A stretch of DNA of 64,000 nt from Oleidesulfovibrio sp047973035 (GCF_047973035.1 NZ_JBKEBF010000031.1:124001-188000), one strand, 5' to 3'; shown: positions 32,601 through 41,891, counted from the stretch's first letter. Made by a program: numbers and translations. Notes: generated by a model from the sequence alone, not told the origin.

Positions 32601-35231
32601 CTGCGGCAACGCGGAGAAGCGCTGCTTGCCGATGCAGACGATCTGCGCAGCCGGAAAAAATGGGACAGCTACACGGAAGCTGCCCGCGCTTCACTTTCAC
32701 TTGCCTCGCTGGCGTACAACGATGTGGACACCACCCAGCGCGATGTACTGGCAGGGGTACTTTTTTATATTGCGCTGTTTGTGCCGTTTGCCTACTGCCT
32801 TGAGCGGCTGCTGTTCGGCTTTGCCTCCATCAATAAGCGTATTGCCGCGTTCAGTATCATTCTGCTGACCATCATCGGTATAATCTACGCAGTGCATCCG
32901 GCATTCCGACTGACATACAGCCCCGCCATAGTTATTCTGGCTTTCTTCATTCTCGGGCTGTCCGCCATAGTCTCCCTGATTATTTTCATGCGCTTTGAAC
33001 GCGAAATGGAAGACCTGCAACGCCGCTCGCGCCATCTGCGCGGGCCGGTAGTCACTAAGGGCGCAGCCATGGCTGCGGCAGCCGCCATCGGGGTAAGCAA
33101 CCTGCGCCGCCGCCCCATGCGTACGGCTCTGACCTGCGCAACGCTGGTCATTCTTACCTTCACGATCATGAACTTTACCGCCGCCCGTTCCATACGTCAG
33201 GCGGGGTGGGTATCATTCAGCGATACCGCACCGTATCAAGGGCTGTTGCTGAAAGACCTTGGCTGGCGGACTCTGCCGCCGGAAGCATTACAGGCGGCCA
33301 ACGCACTGTTTGCTTCGCGCAATGCCTCCATGCCCCGAATGCAAAGCATGTCCGGCAGCATGCGGCAGGCGGAAATGCAAAGCGAGATCCCTCCGGCAGG
33401 CAGCAGTATGATGCAAGGAGCTAACGCCCCGACCGGAACCTCCGCCTACAGCCCTACTGACGAAAAAAGTCTGGTAGAGCAGCTCGCTTCCCGCACGGAC
33501 GCATCAGCATCGGAGCAGCTTTTCCCCGTGGGCTCCCCCGACATGACAACGCCACGCATGGGGCGCGCCGGTATGCACGGCGTTGTGGCTCCGCGTGTCT
33601 GGTACGAAACCAGTGACCAGACACGCGCACCAGTTATTCCGCTGCTGCGCGGCACCATTGAATCTCGCCTGCGCGGTGTAGTGGGCCTGTCCCCTGATGA
33701 GCCGCTGGTATCCGGTCTGGACAAGGCGCTTGTACAAGGGCGCTGGTTCCATAGCGGAGAAGAACACGCCATCATCATTCCGCAGCAGGTTGCGCGTTCG
33801 CTGGATATCCGCATCACGCCGGACAACCCGCTGCCACAGGTAACATTATGGGGCATGAAGCTGACCGTTACCGGCATTCTGCGTGACAACGCCCTCAGGG
33901 ATACGCCCGACCTTGACGGCGAACCCATGACTCCCATTACCTATCCCAACGAGGCGGCAACACAGATCAGCGCTCTGGAAGCCGAGGCCCTGACGGAAGG
34001 TGACGACCTGTTGCGCTACGACACCCGCTACGAACATGTAGATGGCGATCTGGTAGCCATAATGCCTGCGCGTACACTGGCCTCTGCCGGAGGCACGTTA
34101 AAGGCTCTGGCTGTCCGCCTGCCGCAAAAGGTCGCACAAAACGAAATCCAGCAACACCTGCTCACACAGCAGGGCCTTGGCGACCGCTTCGGGCTGATGC
34201 TTTTCCGCGGCACGCAGGAGGGTACATTCCTGTACTACGCCGCCAACGCCACCACATATTCCGGCGTTTCGGTTATCCTCATACCGCTGGCCATTTCAGC
34301 GCTTATCGTACTGAACACCATGATAGGCTCGGTGCATGAGCGCAAAAATGAAATCGGCATTTACACGTCTGTGGGGCTTGCACCCTCGCATGTTGCCTTT
34401 TTGTTTGTGGCGGAAGCCATGGCGCTGGCTGTCATATCCGTTGTGCTGGGCTACCTGCTTGCGCAGGGCTGCGCTGCCGTGCTTGCCGGAACTCCGGTCT
34501 GGCAAGGCATGACTGCAAACTATTCTTCCACCGCCGGAGTGGCAGCCATGGTCATGGTAATGTCCGTCGTGCTCATATCCACCCTGTACCCCGCCCGCAT
34601 GGCGTCGCAGGTGGCCATTCCTGACGTGACCCGCGCATGGAAGCTGCCCGAAGTACAAGGCGACACTCTGTCCCTGCCGTTGCCGTTCCTCATCAAAGGC
34701 CGCGAACAGGCATGTGCAGGCGGTTATCTGATGGATTACTACGAGGCCCATGCCGACATATCGCATGGCGAGTTTTCCACAGACTCCATGGATTACAATT
34801 TCATCAGTTCCGATATTCTGCCGTCGCAGGGAATCACCATAGCAGATGCCGAGTTGCTGGACGCGGAGGCATGTTTCTCCATGGCGTTCAAAGTCTGGCT
34901 GGCTCCGTTCGACTTCGGGGTACGGCAGAATGTACGGCTCGTTTTCTGCCCGTCAGAACTGTACAAAGGCTACAGGCAGATTCAGGTAATCATCCGACGC
35001 GAAGCCGGTGAACGCATCATCTGGAATAACCTGAACAAACGTTTTCTCAACGACCTGCGTAAACAACTGCTTGTCTGGCGCTCGCTGGACGATTCTGCTC
35101 GGCAAGCCTATGAGGCGGGCCTTGAGGCTGTTCTTTCGAATATGGGCCGGCATGTTCCGGCTGAAGCAGCGGAAGAACGCGAAGCAGCAAGTCAGACTGG
35201 CCCCGACCATACCACCGGAGGCACAGCATGA
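29691..35231 (+). CDS. Giant FtsX-type permease fused to PA and inactive M28-peptidase-like domains
   Basis: 1846 residues. A membrane anchor lies near 70-92 (CLFLAAAVLCLGLIFNAL). Residues ~212-243 resemble a protease-associated domain (DVKGSVVLMDMNSGKHWINA). Residues ~325-390 align with M28 aminopeptidases, but the metal ligands are lost: the usual AHyD reads AFYD, the GAdDN loop reads GATPAAD, and the Glu pair is replaced by TAGHSQG. Three membrane segments follow at ~1019-1100, then an FtsX core with one segment at ~1143, a large periplasmic domain, and three segments from 1526 to 1637 holding VHERKNEIGIYTSVGLAPSH. About 200 cytoplasmic residues end it. The start may lie later: a GTG just before the first membrane segment would give a cleaner signal. 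It overlaps the next gene by four bases. Confidence 0.8.
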   Translation: MKYGLDIQLSRCRQPEALQGTLRDCPSAAITEKLRGNFQASPPDRLLKAPLKKTSGTAGYGYHQADAVLHQLCLFLAAAVLCLGLIFNALPAAATETLTLEETIRAMAFLRDRAPGTVGGSHAASLMERGFSSAFPTPEGLSGNVVIGRQPFMLPARVHDVSSITILPDGSPAAIAPLLMNRLSTGSTGKEGVTGMAVWSGSGSLADFDGMDVKGSVVLMDMNSGKHWINAARLGASALIMVDFTKPGEASRRLFQEKLEPTPIDFPVFWMPQAQAEKYFGPLDSSRPAILNKEVRLHSLTVWQRVEADNVFCFIPGSDPALDDGFLLVEAFYDVTGMVPGATPAADQAASAAALVEAARQFALSPPKRSVLLVATAGHSQGKAGSRELAWALSAPRELMLKRQQDARKRSEQAETILGILQEDMPLAVARSPQAFRNGSHDLVRDAFRDVLKNKEDDITRTLMRLRLEASGPERNQKIQTLAKQRITLRRLPWTAGTLRESDAIDEQSRTVLMDMLPEVAANQQRMLMDAQADEQSMTGALIVRDLVGKRRMDAGISLHLSSHGDGLGGFQFGWLYELNDTVNRTRQLGAIDAMMQQASDRQLAYVPGNADATRAYRVWRKKADELRSLGIDPGPYSPPVPLLLSDTLRPSRARPWQSYLPDRPQLGAEPLALAGFPALTLATLHDTRTTWTTPNDLPEAVNFDFLRRQSKLINTLLHELATSPAPDIGKMPRSGFSTLDGRANMLRQGELFPDRNAENAVFIVFQGKTVFPAISDATGRFYVPGLARYNQTVHKAVIEGYRFAPQTGLAVWAIDKELTGKNAYRVKMKREQVRTDLTMFGCTQSTLFGMVNQRTFRHLTVPQLIDARTEAAPLRYWYSRLDTRSSTLNTLFLEPDVPYKMTFSDNFIDRKMLLLNASDKNPQGAGYLMADWPVLYDTEYKAARDMWALLGPRIDNLEDHGIINERIRDLRQRGEALLADADDLRSRKKWDSYTEAARASLSLASLAYNDVDTTQRDVLAGVLFYIALFVPFAYCLERLLFGFASINKRIAAFSIILLTIIGIIYAVHPAFRLTYSPAIVILAFFILGLSAIVSLIIFMRFEREMEDLQRRSRHLRGPVVTKGAAMAAAAAIGVSNLRRRPMRTALTCATLVILTFTIMNFTAARSIRQAGWVSFSDTAPYQGLLLKDLGWRTLPPEALQAANALFASRNASMPRMQSMSGSMRQAEMQSEIPPAGSSMMQGANAPTGTSAYSPTDEKSLVEQLASRTDASASEQLFPVGSPDMTTPRMGRAGMHGVVAPRVWYETSDQTRAPVIPLLRGTIESRLRGVVGLSPDEPLVSGLDKALVQGRWFHSGEEHAIIIPQQVARSLDIRITPDNPLPQVTLWGMKLTVTGILRDNALRDTPDLDGEPMTPITYPNEAATQISALEAEALTEGDDLLRYDTRYEHVDGDLVAIMPARTLASAGGTLKALAVRLPQKVAQNEIQQHLLTQQGLGDRFGLMLFRGTQEGTFLYYAANATTYSGVSVILIPLAISALIVLNTMIGSVHERKNEIGIYTSVGLAPSHVAFLFVAEAMALAVISVVLGYLLAQGCAAVLAGTPVWQGMTANYSSTAGVAAMVMVMSVVLISTLYPARMASQVAIPDVTRAWKLPEVQGDTLSLPLPFLIKGREQACAGGYLMDYYEAHADISHGEFSTDSMDYNFISSDILPSQGITIADAELLDAEACFSMAFKVWLAPFDFGVRQNVRLVFCPSELYKGYRQIQVIIRREAGERIIWNNLNKRFLNDLRKQLLVWRSLDDSARQAYEAGLEAVLSNMGRHVPAEAAEEREAASQTGPDHTTGGTA

Positions 35232-37321
35232 TTCGTCCCCGTGCCATATTCACCGGCCTTGCATTCAGCTTGGCTCTTTGCATTGCCATTCCCATGCAAA
35301 GCGCCTTCATCGGCGGTGCGCCGCTGGGTGGCGGGCCCATGCCTGTGGCTCCTTTTGTGCTGGCAATCATCCTGTACGGTGCAAGTGCTTTTGCCAGTCG
35401 CTACACAGGCGGCAGACCGCCCTTAAGCGGTGGCGAAATTCTGGTTGTCTGGCTGCTTACCACCATTGCCTCCGGCGTGGCATGGAGCGGCCTTACAGAG
35501 CACTTCCTGTTGCTGATAACCGCGCCTGTCCGCTTTGTGCAGGAAGGCTTTCTGTGGCCGGATGCAATGCGTACGCTGCTGCCCGACAGCTGGCTGCAGC
35601 GCGATGCCGGTGCCGTGCGCCTGTTGTACGACGGAATACAAAGCGGCCGCGCCATGAGCTGGAGCGAAGTCGCTTCGCAGATTCCGTGGCATCTGTGGTT
35701 GCCTGTACTGGGCACATGGATTCTGTTTTTACTGGTATGCTATGCCACTATGATCTGCATAGTCAGTCTGTTCGGGCGCCAGTGGGTAGAAAATGAACGC
35801 ATGAACTACCCGCTGCTTCGGGTACCGCAACTGATGGGCGAGGCTCTGGATGCCGGAAAGATGGGGCAGTTTGTCACAGACAGATACCTGTGGTGGGGAC
35901 TGAGCATTCCCGTATTTCTGCACCTGCTCAACGGCCTGCACTTTGTCACTCCGGGCGTGCCGCAGATTGACACTCTCGTGCTGGCCGGTAAGTATTTTCC
36001 CAAATATGGTCTGCTTTCCGGCTTTCATAAGCTGAAAATTTACATCGTGCCTGCGTTTATAGGCTTTGCATTTCTTGCCTCGCGGCAGGTCTCTTTCAGT
36101 TTGTGGTTCTTCCATCTGGCGGGACTGCTGTTGCTGGGCCTTTTGTATGTATCCGGCCTGCAAGCGCCGGAAGCGGCCCTCGGCGTAACGCTGGGACCGG
36201 ACTTCAGCCGTCCGGAAGAGGCCCAGTCCATGGGCGCGGCAGTCATTTTTTTCTGCTTCCTGTTATGGCTCGCACGGGGGCATCTGCTTTCCACCCTGCG
36301 GCTTGCTGCGGGGATAAAAAGTCCTGCGCCGGAGTCCGGCACATCACCCGCCGCAAAAAATACACAGGAAGCATCGTGCCCTGCCGGCAGCGGCGAGTGG
36401 ATGAGTGCTGTCACCGCTTTGCGCGGTGCTGTTGCAGGTTTGCTGCTCATGGGCATCTGGTGTCACTGGGCAGGTGTTTCGATTATCGGATGCGTGGCCT
36501 TACCGCTGGTGTTTTTCCTTATGCTGCTTGTGGTGTCACGCCTTATCGCACAGGGCGGCCTGCCCGGTTTTTCGCTTTCCGCAGCGCCTACTGACGGCCT
36601 TACATCCATGTTCGGCTCCGGCATTCTTGGCGGGGCGGACATAGCTGTGGGGGCAGTGATGCAAAAACTGCTGTTTGCCGATATGCGCGAATCCGTCATG
36701 CCTGCACTGGTGCATGGCTCCAAGGTAACGGATATTGCCACCGGAAAACCCAATCCGGCAGTAACGTATGACACTGCGGAATCCGCACAGTCTGCGGAAT
36801 CTGCAGTAGCAACCGGACGGTGCAGACTGCTCTGGAGCATCGCGCTGGCGCTTGTCATTGCCGTAGGCGTTTCATTCTTTACCATGCTCATGATGGCCCA
36901 CCGCTACGGATTGCGTGACCTGAGGCTGGACTTTGCCTCCCGTTCAGTCATGGCCACATACGAAAACGCCTGGAAGCTGCTTGAACTGCCCACTGCGGTT
37001 AATGAGTGGGCGGCAGGATTCATCATTCTGGGCATGGTCATCATGCTGGTACTGGTAGTCTGCTTTACGCGTTTTTACTGGTGGCCGCTGCATCCACTGG
37101 GCTATCTGGCTGCATATTCTCCAGCCATGCGCGTTTTGTGGTTCAGTCTGCTGATAGGATGGCTGGGCAACCAGATAGTACTGCGCTATGGCGGAACACG
37201 GCTGTACAGGCGTATCCAGCTCTTCTTTGTGGGACTGGTCGCAGGTGATTTTCTGATGGCAGGCGGCTGGGCCGTTGTTTCGGCGTTTACCAACAACCCC
37301 TACCGGGTGTTCCCGTTTTAG
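35228..37321 (+). CDS. Large polytopic membrane protein, OPT-like (DUF6785-type)
   Basis: The 697-residue protein has about 13 hydrophobic segments. Residues 1-20 are the first (AIFTGLAFSLALCIAIPMQS), followed by GGGPMPVAPFVLAIILYGAS. An SGGEILVVWLLTTIASGVAW segment near 75 resembles glycine-rich loops of oligopeptide-type transporters. A ~50-residue polar loop lies near 365-395, and GGLPGFSLSAAPTDGLTSMF near 437 is a second conserved-looking loop. I assign it to the OPT-like DUF6785/DUF6784 group by pattern and size only. The start follows GGAGG and lies within the stop of the giant permease, indicating translational coupling to the ABC transporter. Confidence 0.65.
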   Translation: MIRPRAIFTGLAFSLALCIAIPMQSAFIGGAPLGGGPMPVAPFVLAIILYGASAFASRYTGGRPPLSGGEILVVWLLTTIASGVAWSGLTEHFLLLITAPVRFVQEGFLWPDAMRTLLPDSWLQRDAGAVRLLYDGIQSGRAMSWSEVASQIPWHLWLPVLGTWILFLLVCYATMICIVSLFGRQWVENERMNYPLLRVPQLMGEALDAGKMGQFVTDRYLWWGLSIPVFLHLLNGLHFVTPGVPQIDTLVLAGKYFPKYGLLSGFHKLKIYIVPAFIGFAFLASRQVSFSLWFFHLAGLLLLGLLYVSGLQAPEAALGVTLGPDFSRPEEAQSMGAAVIFFCFLLWLARGHLLSTLRLAAGIKSPAPESGTSPAAKNTQEASCPAGSGEWMSAVTALRGAVAGLLLMGIWCHWAGVSIIGCVALPLVFFLMLLVVSRLIAQGGLPGFSLSAAPTDGLTSMFGSGILGGADIAVGAVMQKLLFADMRESVMPALVHGSKVTDIATGKPNPAVTYDTAESAQSAESAVATGRCRLLWSIALALVIAVGVSFFTMLMMAHRYGLRDLRLDFASRSVMATYENAWKLLELPTAVNEWAAGFIILGMVIMLVLVVCFTRFYWWPLHPLGYLAAYSPAMRVLWFSLLIGWLGNQIVLRYGGTRLYRRIQLFFVGLVAGDFLMAGGWAVVSAFTNNPYRVFPF

Positions 37322-37330
37322 GCGCGATCT

Positions 37331-39286
37331 ATGTATCAGGACAAGGAACTGCGCGAATACCGCGACCTGCTGCAGCCGCCCTCGCACTTTGAAGAGGGCT
37401 TCGGATGGAAGACAGTCATCGGAGCCATCTTTATCGGCTTTTTAATGATGCCCGGCAGTATGTACCTGCAACTGGTCATCGGTCAGGGCATAGGCCCTGC
37501 GGCGCGCTGGGTCACCATTATCCTGTTTGCCGAGGTAGCCAAACGGTCATACACCGAACTGAAGCAGCAGGAAGTCTTTCTGCTGTATTACATGGCCGGT
37601 GCCGCACTGGCATCGCCATTTCAGGGGCTGTTGTGGAACCAATATCTGGTGCAGTCTGATGCAGCGCGGATGCTGGGCCTTACGGAATTCATTCCGGCAT
37701 GGGTGGCACCTCAGCCGGGGGCAGGCTCGTTGCTGGAACGTACCTTCCTGCACGGAGACTGGCTTATCCCCATCCTGCTGCTGGTAGGTGCGCAGCTTAT
37801 CCAGCGCATTGACCACTTCGGCTTAGGCTATGCCCTGTACCGCATCACAAGTGATGTGGAAAAACTGCCCTTCCCCATGGCACCCGTAGGGGCGCTGGGC
37901 ACAATGGCGCTGGCGGAATCCGCGGAGGACCGTAAAACAGGCTGGAAATGGAGGGTATTCTCCATCGGCGGGGTCATAGGGCTCGGCTTCGGGGCCATTT
38001 ATGTACTGCTGCCCGCCCTGTCCGGTCTGCTGCTAGCGGAACCGGTGCGCCTTATCCCCATTCCGTGGATTGAGCTTACGCGCTATACCGAAGACGCTCT
38101 GCCCGCTGTTGCCACAGGCATCCAGCTGGATATGGGGCTGCTTTTCATCGGCATGGTGCTGCCCTTCTGGGCGGTCATAGGCGGGCTTATCGGCCTTATT
38201 GTCACGGTTGTAGCAAACCCCATGTTGTACGAAAACGGCATCCTGCATCGCTGGCACGAAGGCATGGGCACCGTTGAAACCGTGTTTGCCAACAACTTTG
38301 ACTTTTACATGAGCTTCGGCATCGGCCTTGGCCTGTCCATCGGTGCCATCGGCATCTGGCAGGTCATACGCTCGTTCATGCAGCACGACAGGCAACTGGA
38401 TTTCAAGGCGCTGTTCAACCCGCCCAAAGGACGCGGGGACATCAATTTCTGGCTTTCCATCGGCATCTACGTAGCGTCCACGCTGGCCTATGTGGCCCTG
38501 TGCGTGTGGCTGGTGCCTTCATTCCCGTGGGTTTTCTTTCTGCTGTACGGTTTTGTATACACGCCTGTTGTTTCGTACGTCACTGCCCGTATGGAGGGCG
38601 TTGCGGGGCAATATGTCAGCCTGCCCATGGTGCGCGAAGCAAGCTTTATCGCCGGAGCCAAATACTTCGGCTACAGCGGTATAGAAATCTGGTACGCCCC
38701 CATCCCCATTCACAACTATGGCGAAGCAACCGTACAATTCCGTCAGATTGAACTTACGGGCACTAGCCTGCGCGGCATTATTAAAGCCGAGCTGGTAGTC
38801 TTTCCCGTCGTGATGATCGCCTCACTCATTTTTTCACAATTTTTATGGCGTCTTGCTCCCATACCCTCTTCCAACTATCCTTTTGCGCAGGAATTGTGGC
38901 ATTTGCAGGCTCTTAACTCGCTGCTGATGCAGACATCCACACTGGAAGGCAACTCGCTGTTCTTTCAGGCGCTTTCCGGCAAAATCGTCGGCATGGGGCT
39001 GGGGCTGGGCATTGCCATGTATGCACTGCTCAGCGTGTTCGGGCTGCCGATAATGCTGGTATACGGCGTTGTGCGCGGTCTGGGGCAATCCACCCCGCAC
39101 GGCATGATTCTGGAAGTGGTCGGTGCCTTGCTCGGACGTTTCTACTTCCTCAAAAAATACGGCAAACGCTGGCGCCATTATGCCCCTGTACTGCTTGCCG
39201 GATTTTCATGCGGCATGGGTCTGATGGGCATGTTTGCCATGGGCTGCACACTTATTCTGAAATCACTAGGACGGCTCGCGTACTAA
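37331..39286 (+). CDS. Large polytopic membrane protein, OPT-like, second of a pair
   Basis: The 651-residue protein has about 14 hydrophobic segments. After a short cytoplasmic N-terminus with LLQPPSHFEEGFGWKTVIGA it shows GFLMMPGSMYLQLVIGQGIG, a long membrane-spanning body, and a loop with YFGYSGIEIWYAPIPIHNYG near 435. It starts nine bases after the preceding gene, and the two look like diverged partners that could form a heteromeric transporter. It is the last gene of the run begun at 19402. The substrate is unknown. Confidence 0.65.
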   Translation: MYQDKELREYRDLLQPPSHFEEGFGWKTVIGAIFIGFLMMPGSMYLQLVIGQGIGPAARWVTIILFAEVAKRSYTELKQQEVFLLYYMAGAALASPFQGLLWNQYLVQSDAARMLGLTEFIPAWVAPQPGAGSLLERTFLHGDWLIPILLLVGAQLIQRIDHFGLGYALYRITSDVEKLPFPMAPVGALGTMALAESAEDRKTGWKWRVFSIGGVIGLGFGAIYVLLPALSGLLLAEPVRLIPIPWIELTRYTEDALPAVATGIQLDMGLLFIGMVLPFWAVIGGLIGLIVTVVANPMLYENGILHRWHEGMGTVETVFANNFDFYMSFGIGLGLSIGAIGIWQVIRSFMQHDRQLDFKALFNPPKGRGDINFWLSIGIYVASTLAYVALCVWLVPSFPWVFFLLYGFVYTPVVSYVTARMEGVAGQYVSLPMVREASFIAGAKYFGYSGIEIWYAPIPIHNYGEATVQFRQIELTGTSLRGIIKAELVVFPVVMIASLIFSQFLWRLAPIPSSNYPFAQELWHLQALNSLLMQTSTLEGNSLFFQALSGKIVGMGLGLGIAMYALLSVFGLPIMLVYGVVRGLGQSTPHGMILEVVGALLGRFYFLKKYGKRWRHYAPVLLAGFSCGMGLMGMFAMGCTLILKSLGRLAY

Positions 39287-39651
39287 CGGTAAGCAGATTT
39301 GCCTGCTTTTCAGCCTGTCCCTGTGTAGTCTTTTATCCACGCTTTCAGATTACGTAGCAGAAGCATCATAAAACGCGGCGTATCCTGTGCAGGACACGCC
39401 GCGATTCTTTGTATGAGTCGGTGGCTGCTTCATCCGCCTGTATCAGTTATACTGATTCTGACACCGGATGCGCCTACCTTTATAACAACGGACAGAAGGG
39501 CTTACTTAAAAACCAACTTTTAAAATCATCACAAGCATTATCGAATACTCGTACCAAACTCTTTTCGAACTGTTACGCACACATCTTAAAACGCGTGCTG
39601 CGCGTTCCCTTACCACGCTCGCACCCGTATTACCGGCTACGCGGCCCATCC
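39287..39651. other. Convergent intergenic region with two stem-loops
   Basis: It separates the end of the plus-strand cluster from the end of the minus-strand antiporter gene. A weak stem-loop (AAGCAG/CTGCTT, 39291-39308, followed by TT) directly after the stop at 39286 may help end the cluster transcript. A much stronger hairpin is listed separately at 39374. From 39405 to 39651 I see no gene or repeat. Confidence 0.5.
39374..39403 (-). terminator. Strong stem-loop terminator, probably for the antiporter gene
   Basis: CGCGGCGT pairs perfectly with ACGCCGCG, and inside it TCCTG pairs with CAGGA around a two-base loop. On the minus strand the stem is followed by TTTTATG, a short T run. On the plus strand the following sequence is ATTCTTTG, so it may also act weakly for the plus-strand cluster. 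Confidence 0.65.
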
Positions 39652-41661
39652 TCAGCTTGTGGCGCAGGCAGAGCCCTCCGGAACATCTCCTTCTGCAGGC
39701 AACGGGGCACCGTCTTTCTGAAACATGGATGCGACAAGGCTCAAGTCTGCCGGACAGCCAGACAGCAAGACTTCGTCGCCGACATTCAGCGGCGTTTTGG
39801 CACCGGGCACCGGCAGCACTGTGCCATTACTGCGTACTGCCATTACGGCCACGCGGTACTTTCTGCGGATATGCAATTCGCCCAGAGTCTTACCTTCTAC
39901 GGCAGAACCTTCTTCCACATAAATCTGGCGTAACTGCATGAACGGCAGGAATGAATACTGTCCGCGCTTCTTCAGTTCTTCCGCATCCAGCTTGTAGCCT
40001 TCTGCGCGAATGCCCTCCAGAAATGCCCGCAATTCGTCACTGCCGATCATAAACCGTTCAAGCACACGTCCTACCATGGCAACAGAGGCTTCCATTTCTG
40101 CAGGAATGACCTCGTTAGCTCCGGCTTTGCGCATGTCATCGTATTCGCCAAGATAACGCGCCCGGGTAATAATCTGCGTATCCGGCGCAAGCTCTCGCAC
40201 CAATGCCGTTACGGAATGTGCCGCAACAGGGTCAGATACTACAACGGCTACGGCACGGGCGTGCTCAATACCGGCATGTTCCAGCATGGTTTCACTGGCT
40301 GCATCGCCGAACATGATGGGAATGCCCCGTGCCCGTTCGTCACGGACCGTGTCAGGGTTACTGTCTATAATGACGTAATCGATATTCCACATGCGGGCTG
40401 CCTGAGCCAGATGCCTGCCACCGGGTCCGTACCCGATAATCACAAGGTGATCGCTCTTTTCCGCATCTGCAACAGCAGAATTATCACGCAGGGCTGAAGA
40501 ACCGCGACGACGCAGCTTGCGCCCGAACTTGTTCATATACTTGGCAGCCCACGGCGTTAAAAACATGCTGACAACGGCGGCGGCAAGGAACAATTGCATG
40601 GCCTCGCCGGAGAACAGACCGGCTTCGTTGCCAAGGCGCGCCAGAATAAATGAAAATTCGCCCACCTGACACAACAGGCCGCCGGCCATAACCGCACTTG
40701 CCAGATTAAGCCCCGGCAGCATGGCTGCACCGGTAACCAGAACGGCCTTGGAAAGCATCAACAGCGCAGTCAGGCCGATCACGGTAAACGGGTTGGTAAG
40801 CGCAAGCCCGACATCAAGGCTCATGCCCACGGAAACAAAGAAGAAGCAGATAAACAGGTCATGCAACGGCAACACCTGAGATGCGGCGTAATGTTCATAC
40901 TCCGAACCGGAAATGACAAGACCCGCCAGAAACGCGCCAAGCGCAAGTGAAAGCCCTGCGGCATGCGTGCCCCAGGCAACACCGAAGCAGATGGAAAGAA
41001 GCGTAAGCAGAAAAAGTTCACGATTTCGCCAACGGGCGACGTAATGTAACAGATGCGGCACACCGCGCACGGCAAGAAACAGTACGCCCGCCACAACCAG
41101 CGTTGTTTTAACAATCAGGGTGATAATGGCCCATGCAACACTGCCCTCCTGTCCGGCAAGAACTGGAACCAGCAGCATCATGGGCACAACGGCCATATCC
41201 TGAAATATCAGAATGCCCAGTGAGGCAGTACCTTGCGGTGTTTCAACCTCGCCTTTATCACGCATCAGCCTGATGCCAATGGCCGTACTGGAAAGAGCCA
41301 CCAGAAAGCCTATGAAAATCGAGGTATTCCACGCAAACCCTAGCAGCCAATACGCGGCTGCGCCAGCTGCAAGGCTGGTCACACCAACCTGTGCACCACC
41401 GCCGATAAGCGCCACACGGAGTAAGGCACGCAAACGGGCGATGGAAAACTCCATACCCAGCGTAAACAGCAGCAGTACAACGCCGATTTCTGCCAGCACG
41501 TCAACTGCGGCCACGTCAGAAACCATCCCCAAAGCATGGGGACCGGCAGCAACACCGGCCAGCAGAAAACCGACCATGGCCGGAATACGCAGGCGCTGAG
41601 CCAGCAGCACAACCGCCACGGAAAAACCTAACACCAGAACAAGATTACCTAGCAGCTCCAT
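39652..41661 (-). CDS. KefB-type monovalent cation:proton antiporter with TrkA domains
   Basis: The 669-residue protein has about 12 membrane segments of the CPA2 antiporter family (residues ~1-380, with VLLLFTLGMEFSIARLRALL and SSTAIGIRLMRDKGEVETPQ). An NAD-binding TrkA-N domain follows (~410-530, VIIGYGPGGRHLAQAARMWN), then a TrkA-C regulatory domain (~585-650, VEGKTLGELHIRRKYRVAVM). KefB/KefC relatives export potassium or sodium in exchange for protons and are gated by ligands bound to the TrkA domains. It is monocistronic on the minus strand. Confidence 0.92.
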   Translation of the reverse strand: MELLGNLVLVLGFSVAVVLLAQRLRIPAMVGFLLAGVAAGPHALGMVSDVAAVDVLAEIGVVLLLFTLGMEFSIARLRALLRVALIGGGAQVGVTSLAAGAAAYWLLGFAWNTSIFIGFLVALSSTAIGIRLMRDKGEVETPQGTASLGILIFQDMAVVPMMLLVPVLAGQEGSVAWAIITLIVKTTLVVAGVLFLAVRGVPHLLHYVARWRNRELFLLTLLSICFGVAWGTHAAGLSLALGAFLAGLVISGSEYEHYAASQVLPLHDLFICFFFVSVGMSLDVGLALTNPFTVIGLTALLMLSKAVLVTGAAMLPGLNLASAVMAGGLLCQVGEFSFILARLGNEAGLFSGEAMQLFLAAAVVSMFLTPWAAKYMNKFGRKLRRRGSSALRDNSAVADAEKSDHLVIIGYGPGGRHLAQAARMWNIDYVIIDSNPDTVRDERARGIPIMFGDAASETMLEHAGIEHARAVAVVVSDPVAAHSVTALVRELAPDTQIITRARYLGEYDDMRKAGANEVIPAEMEASVAMVGRVLERFMIGSDELRAFLEGIRAEGYKLDAEELKKRGQYSFLPFMQLRQIYVEEGSAVEGKTLGELHIRRKYRVAVMAVRSNGTVLPVPGAKTPLNVGDEVLLSGCPADLSLVASMFQKDGAPLPAEGDVPEGSACATS

Positions 41662-41891
41662 ATCAACCCTCCGGATAGCATAGGGAAGTGACCATAGCGC
41701 AAAAGTGACCGCCTACAAAGTACTGAATAAAAAGATTTCTCACGGGGCAAAATGCTACAAAAGCAAACGGATAGATATAGCAAACACTATGCAGCTTTTG
41801 TCGCGGCATAAAATAATACAAGTTCAGTAGGCATCATGCAGTGAAAAAAGCTGCGGACAGCTTTCCTTCAGGCTCAGACCGTCCTGTCTGC

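Noticed and set aside
19402..39286. Standard Wzx/Wzy or ABC-dependent capsule locus
   Set aside because: There is no Wzx, Wzy, Wza/Wzc, KpsMT-type transporter or priming glycosyltransferase; the transporter is FtsX-type.
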